Assembly: GCF_024198235.1 (NCBI RefSeq)
Contig: NZ_JAKCFB010000005.1
Coordinates: 248,001 to 312,000, forward strand
Reading direction: 5' to 3'
DNA: 64,000 nt
From: Myxococcus dinghuensis
GTDB lineage: Bacteria; Myxococcota; Myxococcia; Myxococcales; Myxococcaceae
Shown here piece after piece: positions 6,518 to 14,654 of the stretch. Made by a program: the position numbers and the translations under genes. Each line of letters begins with the position of its first letter. Position 1 is the first letter of the stretch. The notes under the pieces are model-generated. The model was not told where the DNA came from. It was given only the letters and a program-made list of their open reading frames with translations, and did no database searches.

Positions 6518-9349
6518 TCAGCGTCCGCTGGCGTCCCCCGCCCGGGCGCCGTGCAGCAGCACGGGCTGCCCGGTGTAGAGCAGCTTGTAGGCGCCGTAGC
6601 TTCCGAGCACGTGCTTGACGTATTCGCGCGTCTCGTCGAAGGCGATGTGCTCCACCCACTCGTCCAGCTCCGCCTCCGGCAGCGCCTGACGCCAGCGGTC
6701 CACCGCGCCCGGCCCCGCGTTGTACGCGGCCACCGCGTACGCCTTGTTGCCGCCGAAGCGCGCGAGCAGCTGGCCCAGGTAGGCCGCGCCCAGGCGGACG
6801 TTCTGCGCGGGCTGGAGCAGGGAGGACTCGCTCACCTCGGAGAGCTTGAGCGCGCTGGCCACCTGCCGGGCCGTGGCGGGCATGAGCTGCGCGAGCCCCA
6901 GCGCGCCCGTGGCGGAGCGCGCCTCCGGACGGAAGCGGCTCTCCTCGCGGATGAGGCCCTGCATCAGGTCCGGGTCCACGCGGGAGACCCGGGCGTAGCG
7001 TTGGATGACCTTGCGGTAGGCCAGGGGCCAGGTGGCCTCCCAGACGGGGCGCGACGCCGCGTTGAGGGGCCCGTGGACCTCCTGGCGCAGCGACGTGCGC
7101 GCCACCTGCCGCGCCGCGCGCTGGCGGCCCGTGCGCAGCACCGTCTGGTACAGCAGGCGCGCGGGCGCCTCGGCCAGGCCGCGCGCGTCGACGGCGAGCA
7201 GCTCGTCCACGGCGCCGGGCAGGCCCAGGCGCATGAGCTCCACGCCCGCCGTGAACCTCGGGTCGTCGCGCAGCCGGCCCGGAGGCAGGGGCCAGACCTC
7301 CGCCGGGGGCGCGTCCTCCTCGCCCGGCTCCGGCGGGGGCTGGATGCGCGCCAGCCGCTCCGGCGCCAGCTCCGCGAGCCGGGAGCGCGCGAGCAGGCCG
7401 TACCAGGTGGCGGGGCGCTCCGTGGCGAGCTGCTCGTAGTCGTCCAGCGCGGAGGTGTCGGAGGGAGCCTGCGCGCCTCGCGGTCCGGCGCCCTCGCTCC
7501 ACCCCCTCGACGGTTCTCTGGCGGGGGACGTCGAGGAGACGGGGCCCGAGCCCCCACGGTCCATCATGGCCAGGAGCGGGGTCGGGGCGGCGGCCATGGC
7601 GCCTCCGGGCGTCGCAATACCGAACGCCGCGCCCGGGCCGGTCCTCGGGGCCCCCGAGGGAGCGCCGGGGAGCGGCCGTCCCCCCTGGCCGTCCGTCATC
7701 ACCGCGCCCGCCTTGCCGCCCTGGACCCGCGCAGGCGAAGCGCCCTCCAGCGCGGTCCACCCCACGAGGTTCGCCGGGGCGGGGCCCCCGGGCTCGGTGC
7801 CGCTGGTGCCGCTCCCTCCCGTGCCGGTCATCGGCACGAGCGCGGAGCCACGTCCCCCCTTCGGGCTCTCGGGCGTGGACGAGGACCGCACCGCCTGGAG
7901 GCCCGCCATCGCCACGGCCTCGGGCGTGGACGCCGGGAGCGCCGGCTCCTTCATGCGGGCGCGCCAGTACCGCGCGCGCCAGATGGCCTCGTCCGTCCGC
8001 GCCGCCGCGGGCAGCGCCTCCACCGCCTCCAGCGCGACCAGCGCCTCGACCGGCTCCGAGCGGCGGGTGTGCAACCAGAACGCCCGGAACAGCGCCTCCG
8101 AGGCGAAGTTCCCCGTGGGGTAGCGACGCGCCGTCTCCTCGTAGCGCGCGAGCGCCTCGTCCAGCCGCCCCCGGCGTTGCAGCAGCCACGCCTCGAAGAA
8201 GAGCGCGTCGTCCGCGTACCCGTGCGCGGGATAGTCCCGCGCGAGCGTCGCATAGGTCGTGATGGCCGAGTCCGGGTCCACCACCGACTGCGAGTACCCC
8301 AGCACGTACAGCGCCTGCGGGCGGTACTCCGGGGACTCGCATCGCTCGGCCACCGGCGTCAGCAGTTGGATGGCCCGGCGGTGCTGGCGCTCCTTGCGCA
8401 GCGCCCGTCCGTACGCGAGGTGCGCGCGACACGACAGCTCGTCCGGCAGGTCGACGTGCGGGAACACGCCCGCCAGCAGCTCCATGGCGGCCACGTTGCG
8501 GTGCAGCTCCACCAGCGCCTCCGCGCGGCGCACCTTCCACTTGAGCGGCAGCGACAGCCCCTGGAGGCGCTGCTTCGCCCGCTGCGCCTCGCGCGACAGC
8601 GGGCTGGTGGCCCACACCTCCAACAACGCCTTGTGCTCGATGTTGTAGAGCCCCTGCGTGCGCGCCAGGTCGCAGATGGCCAGGAGCGCCTTCATCCGCA
8701 GCGCGTCCGGCCCCCGCGCCTGGCGGCTGTCGATGAGCTCCTGCAGCGCCGCCAGCGCCCCGGGGATGTCCCGCTGCCGCTTGAGCACCCGCGCCAGGCT
8801 GAAGCGCGCGTCCGCGTACAGCGGCGAGCCCGCCCCCACGTCGCGATAGCGCGCCTCCGCCAGCTCCCACTGGCGCAGCGCTTCGTGGGCCTGCGCGGCC
8901 CGCAGGAGGCAGTGGTCCCGCAGCGCCGCGTAGTCGGGCGCCAGCGCGGTGAACTCCTCCGCCGCGGCGACGGAGTCGCGCCCCAGCAGCGCCGCGTACG
9001 CGCGCAGGAAACGGACGGGCGGCGTGGCCGGGGCCTCCGCCAGCAAGGCCCGCGCGCGCTTGTAGCGTCCCCGCGTGAACTCCGCCCGGGCCCGCGCCAG
9101 CGAGCCCTCCGCGAAGTACGGCGCCAGCTGCTCCGGCCCGAACGCCTCCGCCGCCAGCTCCGCCCCGGTGGGCTGCTCCGTCGGTGTGTCGAGGAGCTGC
9201 TCGAGCTGCTCCTCCGACAACACCTCACCGGGGTCCTCCTCCGCCTCGGGCGCCTGCGCCCAGGTGGCCGGTGCACCCAGCAGGCCCGCGCAGGCCACGC
9301 AGACCGCCATGGCACCAGCCCGAAGCCGACGTCGTCCATCCACGTCCAT
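6518..9349 (-). CDS. Lytic transglycosylase (SLT domain) with helical repeats
   Basis: This 943-residue protein starts at ATG 9349, preceded by GAGGGCTGC; a 15-codon upstream extension would lie ahead of the signal. Residues 1-32 form a signal peptide ending ATWAQA. Residues about 70-465 are TPR/alpha-solenoid repeats like those of Slt70. Residues about 468-628 are a Gly/Pro/Ser/Thr-rich disordered insert. The C-terminal SLT domain (about 780-930) has LIREESRF with catalytic Glu near residue 802, GALGLAQLMPATA, and AYNAGPGAVDRW. It cleaves the MurNAc-GlcNAc bond of peptidoglycan in the periplasm, forming 1,6-anhydro ends. The insert is not part of classical Slt70. The gene is convergent with the SDR gene. 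Confidence 0.92.
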   Translation of the reverse strand: MDVDGRRRLRAGAMAVCVACAGLLGAPATWAQAPEAEEDPGEVLSEEQLEQLLDTPTEQPTGAELAAEAFGPEQLAPYFAEGSLARARAEFTRGRYKRARALLAEAPATPPVRFLRAYAALLGRDSVAAAEEFTALAPDYAALRDHCLLRAAQAHEALRQWELAEARYRDVGAGSPLYADARFSLARVLKRQRDIPGALAALQELIDSRQARGPDALRMKALLAICDLARTQGLYNIEHKALLEVWATSPLSREAQRAKQRLQGLSLPLKWKVRRAEALVELHRNVAAMELLAGVFPHVDLPDELSCRAHLAYGRALRKERQHRRAIQLLTPVAERCESPEYRPQALYVLGYSQSVVDPDSAITTYATLARDYPAHGYADDALFFEAWLLQRRGRLDEALARYEETARRYPTGNFASEALFRAFWLHTRRSEPVEALVALEAVEALPAAARTDEAIWRARYWRARMKEPALPASTPEAVAMAGLQAVRSSSTPESPKGGRGSALVPMTGTGGSGTSGTEPGGPAPANLVGWTALEGASPARVQGGKAGAVMTDGQGGRPLPGAPSGAPRTGPGAAFGIATPGGAMAAAPTPLLAMMDRGGSGPVSSTSPAREPSRGWSEGAGPRGAQAPSDTSALDDYEQLATERPATWYGLLARSRLAELAPERLARIQPPPEPGEEDAPPAEVWPLPPGRLRDDPRFTAGVELMRLGLPGAVDELLAVDARGLAEAPARLLYQTVLRTGRQRAARQVARTSLRQEVHGPLNAASRPVWEATWPLAYRKVIQRYARVSRVDPDLMQGLIREESRFRPEARSATGALGLAQLMPATARQVASALKLSEVSESSLLQPAQNVRLGAAYLGQLLARFGGNKAYAVAAYNAGPGAVDRWRQALPEAELDEWVEHIAFDETREYVKHVLGSYGAYKLLYTGQPVLLHGARAGDASGR

Positions 9350-9566
9350 GCAGCCCTCGTTCACGGGAAGCGGGCTGCTATGGATTGTCCTCACCGCGCG
9401 AGGAGGCGACTGGCGACTCGCACGCCAGCCGGGCCCCCGTCGTCCAGGTGATATCCGCGCCCGGGCCTCCGAGCGTCACTGCACGAAAGCCGACGGAGCA
9501 CGGCGCCGCGCCTGCGACACCCCGCGCCACCGTGCGCACGCGACCCCCCACCCGGTGCGTCGGCCC

Positions 9567-9998
9567 TCAGGCCCCCGCGCGCACCCGCTCCACCAGGGCC
9601 TGGTTCATCGCCTCATAGGCGGGCCGCAGCCCCACGAGCATCCGCTTCGCGCCCCACACCAGGACGCCGGTGAAGTCCTCGCCGTGCACCAGCCGCGTCC
9701 CCGCGCCCTCGGGCGCCAACGTCCAGTAGTGGCGCCCGTGCAGCAGCCCCCGCACGCCGCCCGTCCACGACACCTCCCGCGACGGCTCCAGGCGATCCAC
9801 CCTGCCGGTGATGCCCACCACGCGCCCCTGCCCACCCGGCGCGCGGACCTTGATGGCCAGCCGCGCGCCCACGCGCAGCACCCCGGCCACCTCCGCCAGC
9901 AACGGGTTCCACACCGGATACGTCGCGAAGTCGGTCAGCACCCGCCACACCGCCTCCGGCGGCGCGTCGACCCAGGCCTCGGTCCTCAACGAATACAT
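9567..9998 (-). CDS. SRPBCC family protein (polyketide cyclase/START-like)
   Basis: With ATG 9998 as start (after GTGAAGGGCGCC) the protein has 143 residues, a normal SRPBCC length. It shows the family opening VDAPPEAVWRVLTDFATYPVWNPLL, given here only as the span of residues 9-33, then alternating strands, HYWTLAPEGAGTRLVHGEDF, and the long C-terminal helix AYEAMNQALVERV. These domains form a hydrophobic ligand pocket; the ligand here is unknown. An in-frame extension up to 10175 looks non-coding. The gene lies downstream of, and in the same orientation as, the protease pair at 10.3-12.2 kb, with a 283-base gap. Confidence 0.88.
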   Translation of the reverse strand: MYSLRTEAWVDAPPEAVWRVLTDFATYPVWNPLLAEVAGVLRVGARLAIKVRAPGGQGRVVGITGRVDRLEPSREVSWTGGVRGLLHGRHYWTLAPEGAGTRLVHGEDFTGVLVWGAKRMLVGLRPAYEAMNQALVERVRAGA

Positions 9999-10281
9999 GG
10001 CGCCCTTCACTCTTCCCTGATGAGCCGCGAGAGACGCCCCATCCCTACATGCCCTTCGGGGCCATTGCGAGACGACGGGAGAATCACGACTTTCTAGGCT
10101 AATCAGGAAGAAGCCGTCAGGCCCGTGGTTGCCAGGAAGGGAACGGGCGCGGGCGACGGGGCTTCCGGGCGGCACCGGGGTGCCGCGCGCGGACGGTGGG
10201 ACGAACCACCGCCCAGGGCTGCCCTCCGCGGTATCGGATGGGGGGCCCAGACCAGGGGTGCGCGGCGAGGGGCACCCAACG

Positions 10282-10722
10282 CTAGAAGAGGTCGACGGGC
10301 ATCATCGCGCCCGCCTCGAACTCCGGCGCGCGCCGAAGCTGGTCCAGCACGCGGGGCGCGCAGCTCAGTTGGAGCATGGGTAACGCCCCCGGCTCACTCA
10401 CCGAGCGTACGGAGCCCAGGAGGTGACGCGCCTCGAGCCAGCGCATGAGGCTCTCGTGGAAACGAGCGCTCTCATCGAGCCCGGCCCGTTGAACCTCCGC
10501 CCTGGACCTGGGTGGAGGACGGGGAGGTGTGTGTCCACGGGGCGCGCGGGGCGCCTCGCGAGGCATCACCGTCACGTCGATCCACTCCGTCAGGGGGGTG
10601 TCGCGCTCGGGGCGTGCGTCGGCGACGGCGCCACTGCCGGGCAGCGGGCGCACGTCAGCCGACACGTGGTGGGGCAGACCTCGGGCGAAGACGTCGCCAG
10701 GCTCGCCAATCTTCCTGCTCAT
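10282..10722 (-). CDS. Small protein following an S8 protease, possible propeptide-like partner
   Basis: This 146-residue protein is encoded 62 bases downstream of the subtilase gene on the same strand, so co-transcription is likely. The first 45 residues look disordered. Residues about 46-55 (WIDVTVMPRE) start a beta strand. A Pro/Arg-rich loop, a helix (FHESLMRWLEARHLLG), strands (MLQLSC), a second helix (RVLDQLRRAPEF) and a final MMPVDLF follow. This strand-helix-strand-helix-strand pattern recalls the I9/propeptide-like fold of subtilisin inhibitors, but no conserved signature was verified. It could be an intermolecular chaperone, inhibitor or substrate of the protease. It has no signal peptide. 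Confidence 0.6.
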   Translation of the reverse strand: MSRKIGEPGDVFARGLPHHVSADVRPLPGSGAVADARPERDTPLTEWIDVTVMPREAPRAPRGHTPPRPPPRSRAEVQRAGLDESARFHESLMRWLEARHLLGSVRSVSEPGALPMLQLSCAPRVLDQLRRAPEFEAGAMMPVDLF

Positions 10723-10784
10723 GGCCTCTTCCTCCCCCGGGTCCGGCGCTCACCTGGCGCCGACCCCGGCTTCGACCACCACCG

Positions 10785-12212
10785 TCACCGGAATACAGCC
10801 AGTCCCTTGCCCGTCTTGTGACGCCCGGAGCGCGGAAGCTTGACCGCATTGGCCAAAATCAAATCCCTCACCTCGAGCGCAGTCAAGTCAGGCGCCCGGC
10901 ACCGGTAGAGCGCGGCGATCCCCGCGACATAAGGCGCCGCCATGCTGGTGCCACTCATTCGTTCGTAGAACGCCTGGTTGTTACAACGCCGCTCTGTGCT
11001 CGAGTACACGTTCACCCCGTAACCCATCACGTCGGGTACGACGCGCTGCTCCACCACGCCGCTGGCGGAGAAATGAGCCACGTTGCGTTCGAAGTCGACT
11101 GCCCCGACAGCCAATGACTCCTCAAAGGCGGCTGGATAACCAACCGTGTCCGGGCCACTGTTTCCTGCCGCGACAACCGGCAGGACATTGCTGTCGAGCA
11201 GGCGACGAATCATCGTCTGGAGCGCGCGCTGGTTGAGCCGGTAGTCCGCCTCGGAGATGCCCGGGGGCGGCTTGAGCGGGAAGCCCAGCGACAGGTTCAC
11301 CACCGCCGGACGGGTGGCGTTCTGCGGGCTGCTGAACTGGTGCAGCAGCCACTCCATGCCCGCGGCGACGCGGCCCAGGCTGGTGCGGATGGTCTCCGAT
11401 TCGATGACGGACGCGACGTAGAGGTCCACCTCCGGCGCGACGCCGTGGTGCGTGCCCGCGGCGATGCCGCACACGTGCGTGCCGTGGCCGTCCGGGTCGA
11501 AGCCGCGGATGTCCCGCGCCGGGTTGTGCGGCGAGTTGGGGAACAGCGACACGTAGCGGAACTGGATGACCTTGGCCGCGTGCTCCGGGTGGTCCGCGTC
11601 CACACCCGTGTCGAGCACGCCGAGCAGCACGCCGGCGCCGCGGATGCCCTGGGCGTGGGCCAGGGGCACGCCGCTCTCGTCGGGCCACTCGCGCTGGGCC
11701 AGCGAGCTCATCCCGCGGTTGCGGGGTCCGGACTGTCCGGCGGACACCGGGCCGGGGAACGACAACGGCACCACGTCCGGGATGAACTCGAAGTCCGCGG
11801 CCAGCTCGCCGCGGGCCGCGCGCTCCGTCTCCTCCGAATAGAAGTGGGCCATGGTGGCGCCGATGAGCGGCATCGTCCGGAAGCTGCCCGCCTCGCTGCC
11901 CGTCTGCTCGGTCACCGGGGCGCCGGGCAGGGGTGGCGTGGAGGCATCCGCGCCGCGGGTGGTGGGGCGCGCGACCTTCGACCCCTTCTTCACCCGCCTG
12001 CGCGCTTCCTGGCCGCTGACGGCGGGACGCGGCCCCGGCAGGGTCGCCGAGCGCAGTCCCAGATGCGACAGCGTGTCCGGGACGCGGTTGGCCGTCGAGA
12101 AGCGAAGCGCCGTCGTGCGCTGCAAGACGCGCTCGCCCTGCTGCGTGCCGCGAGGCCCGACGTTGGCCTGCGTCTCGATGGACTCCTTGGGAACCAACAG
12201 GTAGGACTTCAT
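10785..12212 (-). CDS. S8 family serine peptidase (subtilisin-like), no signal peptide
   Basis: The start ATG 12212 is preceded by AAGGAG with 10 bases spacing; the frame extends further upstream without coding character. The 475-residue protein has an intact subtilase triad: Asp201 in GVLDTGVDADH, His243 in DGHGTHVCG, Ser423 in MSGTSMAAPYVAG, plus the oxyanion Asn region in VVAAGNSGPD. The 190-residue N-terminal part (MKSYLLVPKESIETQ...) contains no signal peptide and no obvious I9 propeptide, so it may act in the cytoplasm or use another export route. A small gene follows on the same transcript and may supply a separate prodomain-like partner (inference). Confidence 0.9.
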   Translation of the reverse strand: MKSYLLVPKESIETQANVGPRGTQQGERVLQRTTALRFSTANRVPDTLSHLGLRSATLPGPRPAVSGQEARRRVKKGSKVARPTTRGADASTPPLPGAPVTEQTGSEAGSFRTMPLIGATMAHFYSEETERAARGELAADFEFIPDVVPLSFPGPVSAGQSGPRNRGMSSLAQREWPDESGVPLAHAQGIRGAGVLLGVLDTGVDADHPEHAAKVIQFRYVSLFPNSPHNPARDIRGFDPDGHGTHVCGIAAGTHHGVAPEVDLYVASVIESETIRTSLGRVAAGMEWLLHQFSSPQNATRPAVVNLSLGFPLKPPPGISEADYRLNQRALQTMIRRLLDSNVLPVVAAGNSGPDTVGYPAAFEESLAVGAVDFERNVAHFSASGVVEQRVVPDVMGYGVNVYSSTERRCNNQAFYERMSGTSMAAPYVAGIAALYRCRAPDLTALEVRDLILANAVKLPRSGRHKTGKGLAVFR

Positions 12213-12839
12213 GGGTTGTCTACTCCTTGAACGACCGTGCAACGCCGGCGGCGCGAACCGAGGGCCGCCAGCACCCAAGCTGCGTCCACCGCGCGCGGGG
12301 CCTCTCGCGGGCGGCGGATGGAGAAGGCGCGCGCGACGGACGGCGCGCCAGACCGCCGGGACACACTCCCCGGCACACGAAACCTCCTCGCTCCTCCAGG
12401 ACACCCGTGGGCGCCCTGGGCTCCGGCCCTGTCCACCAGCAGCCCCACCGCCACCCGCGTCCGGCGCGCACACGTGCGCCCCGCGCCCTCGCGCGCGACC
12501 ACGCCCCCATGCACCGCCGCTCCTCGCGTCATGACGATGTGCCGTCCTCCCGGAATCCCTGGACCCGAAGTGAGATTGGACAGGACGGGCCTGACAATTT
12601 AACCAGGGATTTCACGCTGTAGACGCACGAGCCCCCCAGATTCGGTCCTTCCCCTCCTGGCGGGAGCGTCGGGAAGTATGAAGGACGGGGTGGGAGTGCC
12701 CGGCACGTCACACGGGGGGTGTCGGGCAGCGGACCCGAAGCGTGGGTGGGTGGGGAAGTCCGGGGCCCCACAATTGTTCGCCCAGGTCCCCCGGGACGGA
12801 TTAAGTGGGCCAGGAAGGTCCGCTGCTGGAGCCACCGAC
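12213..12839. other. Intergenic region between protease and Lgt-like gene
   Basis: I find no convincing gene in these 627 bases. Short open frames on both strands have no domain and look like GC-bias artefacts. The region is divergent and must hold two promoters. 12585-12620 (CCTGACAATTTAACCAGGG) is AT-rich for this genome and is the best promoter candidate, but no clear -35/-10 pair can be fixed. Confidence 0.4.
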
Positions 12840-13643
12840 GTGATTCCCTACTGGCATGCCCCCACGCTTCACCTGGGGTCCGACTTCAAGATTGAGCCCT
12901 TCGGCATCTTCGTGGCCGCGGGCATCCTGCTGGCCGCACACCTGCTCGGTCGCCAGGCACAGCGCCAGGGGCTCGACCCGACGCCGCTGGCCGACTATGC
13001 ACCCTGGGGCGTGGGCGTGGGCGTGGTGGTGGGACACCTGGTCCACCTGCTCTTCTACCACCCGGAGGAGCTGTCCAAGAGCCCGTTCCAGCTCGTGAAG
13101 GTCTGGGACGGCCTGTCGTCGTTCGGCGGGCTCGTGGGCGGCATCGTCGCGGCGATCTTCTTCTTCCGGCACCGCAAGCTGCGGTTCAGCGACTACGCGG
13201 ACTCGTTCGCGCTGGGCGTGGCGCCGGGCTGGGCGGTGGCGCGGCTGGGGTGCTTCGCGGTGCACGACCACCCGGGCACGCACACGGACTTCTTCCTGGC
13301 GGTGGCCTTCCCGGGCGGCGCGCGGCACGACCTGGGCCTGTACGACGCGCTGGCGCTGTTCGCCATCAGCGGCATCCTCTACGCGCTGCGCGACTCGGCG
13401 AAGCTGAAGGGCCGGCTGCTGCCCCTGCTCTCGCTGCTCTACGCGGGCTGCCGCTTCTTCTTCGACACCCTGCGCGCCACGGACATGAGCTACGTGGACG
13501 CGCGCTACTTCGGGCTGACGCCCGCGCAGTACGGCTGCTTCGCGCTCGTGGCCTACGGCCTGTGGGGCCTGCTGCGCCGCATGCCGAGCACCTCCTCCTC
13601 CGCGCCGCCTCCGGGGGGCACCCCCGTCAGCGCCGCGAGGTAG
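12840..13643 (+). CDS. Prolipoprotein diacylglyceryl transferase-like membrane protein (divergent Lgt)
   Basis: The likely start is GTG 12840 (VIPYWHAPTLHLG), preceded by CTGGAG. The 267-residue product has about seven membrane segments and Lgt-like order: an N-terminal PYWHAPTLHLGSFKIEP-type start, KVWDGLSSFGGLVGG, ARLGCF, and near the end GCRFFFDTLRATD. Lgt transfers diacylglycerol from phosphatidylglycerol to the lipobox cysteine. In canonical Lgt the third motif reads SFHGGLIG with an essential His, and RLGNF carries an Asn; here the His is absent and Asn is Cys. It is therefore probably a paralogue with altered or lost activity. The upstream in-frame extension to 12678 is not Lgt-like. 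Confidence 0.75.
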   Translation: MIPYWHAPTLHLGSDFKIEPFGIFVAAGILLAAHLLGRQAQRQGLDPTPLADYAPWGVGVGVVVGHLVHLLFYHPEELSKSPFQLVKVWDGLSSFGGLVGGIVAAIFFFRHRKLRFSDYADSFALGVAPGWAVARLGCFAVHDHPGTHTDFFLAVAFPGGARHDLGLYDALALFAISGILYALRDSAKLKGRLLPLLSLLYAGCRFFFDTLRATDMSYVDARYFGLTPAQYGCFALVAYGLWGLLRRMPSTSSSAPPPGGTPVSAAR

Positions 13644-13653
13644 CCACCGCGAC

Positions 13654-13677
13654 GGCCCGCCTGGAGACGGGCGGGCC
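13654..13677. terminator. Candidate bidirectional terminator hairpin
   Basis: GGCCCGCC (13654-13661) pairs perfectly with GGCGGGCC (13670-13677) across an 8-base loop, between two convergent genes. There is no U-tract, so intrinsic termination is uncertain. Confidence 0.35.
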
Positions 13678-13688
13678 CGCGGCCGCGC

Positions 13689-14648
13689 TCACGCGGGGAG
13701 CGGCATCCGCACCTGCGCGAGCTTCCGCTCGGTGAGGACCGCGTGGATGTGCGCGATGCGACCGCCCTCGTCCAGGTCCACGCGCACCACCGCGCGCGTC
13801 GCGAGCAGCGGGTCCTCCGCGACGGGGTACACCAGCACCAGCGCCGGCAGCCCGTTGAGCATCCGCACCGCCAGCCCCGTCGGGGGCGGGCGCAGCTCCA
13901 TCAGCCGGCGCAGGAAGAGCGCCACGCGCTGCGCGCCCACCAGCGGCACCTTCGCCGCGCGCACCTCGCCCCGACCATCCGACACCGCGCGCACGTCCCG
14001 CGCGAGCAGCGCCTCCGCCGTCGCGAGGTCTCCCTCCAAGAGCGCCCCCATCAACCGCTCCAGCGCCTCGCGCGTGCGCTGCTGGAGGTCCCGCGTGGGC
14101 AGGCAGCGCGACTGGTCGTACGCCGCCATCGCCGCGCGGGCGCGGTGGTGCACGACCTTCACGTTGACCTCGCTCATGCCCAGCGTGCGCGCCACCTCCC
14201 GCACGGAGGAGTCGAACACGTCGCGCAGGAGCAGCACCGCGCGCTGCTTGGGCGACAGCACCTCCAGCGCGAGCAGGAAGGCGAAGGAGACGCTCTCCAG
14301 CAGCTCGTAGCGCCCCTCCGTCGACCCTCCCCCGGGGAGCCGGGCCTCCACGGCGGGCGGCACCTCCTCCTCCCCCGTCTCCATGGGCGAGGGGAGCCAG
14401 GGCCCTTCATAGCCCTCGCGCCGGCGACGGCGCAGGTGGTCGCGCGCCAGGTTCACCGCCACCCGCGTCAACCACGGGCGCAGCGCGTCCAGCGAGTCCG
14501 GAGGCGACGCGAGCAGGCGCGCGTACGTCTCCTGCACCAGCTCGTCCGCGTCCGCCGCGACGCCGGTCATCCGGTAGCAGAGCCCCCAGAGGAAGCGCTC
14601 GTGCTCACGCGCCGCCTCCACCAGGGCACTCCGTGCTCGTGTATCCAT
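13689..14648 (-). CDS. ECF sigma factor of the ECF41 (SigJ-like) type with SnoaL-like C-terminal domain
   Basis: This 319-residue protein contains sigma region 2 (residues about 10-75: FLWGLCYRMTGVAADADELV and QETYARLL) and region 4 (about 120-180: LSPKQRAVLLLRDVFDSS, then VREVARTLGMSEVNVKVVHH). An NTF2/SnoaL-like C-terminal domain follows (about 190-310). The linker holds GPWLPSP, close to the WLPEP motif of ECF41 factors, and the C-terminal domain has DGRGEV where ECF41 members usually have DGGGK. In ECF41 the extra domain tunes sigma activity in place of an anti-sigma factor. The gene lies 6 bases after a FAD oxidoreductase gene, matching the known linkage of ECF41 genes to oxidoreductases. 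The ATG is preceded by GAGGGGCC. Confidence 0.88.
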   Translation of the reverse strand: MDTRARSALVEAAREHERFLWGLCYRMTGVAADADELVQETYARLLASPPDSLDALRPWLTRVAVNLARDHLRRRRREGYEGPWLPSPMETGEEEVPPAVEARLPGGGSTEGRYELLESVSFAFLLALEVLSPKQRAVLLLRDVFDSSVREVARTLGMSEVNVKVVHHRARAAMAAYDQSRCLPTRDLQQRTREALERLMGALLEGDLATAEALLARDVRAVSDGRGEVRAAKVPLVGAQRVALFLRRLMELRPPPTGLAVRMLNGLPALVLVYPVAEDPLLATRAVVRVDLDEGGRIAHIHAVLTERKLAQVRMPLPA

Positions 14649-14654
14649 GGCCCC

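Noticed and set aside
12213..12839. Several overlapping short frames on both strands between the protease and Lgt-like gene
   Set aside because: They have no ribosome site, no domain, low-complexity composition and mutual overlap.
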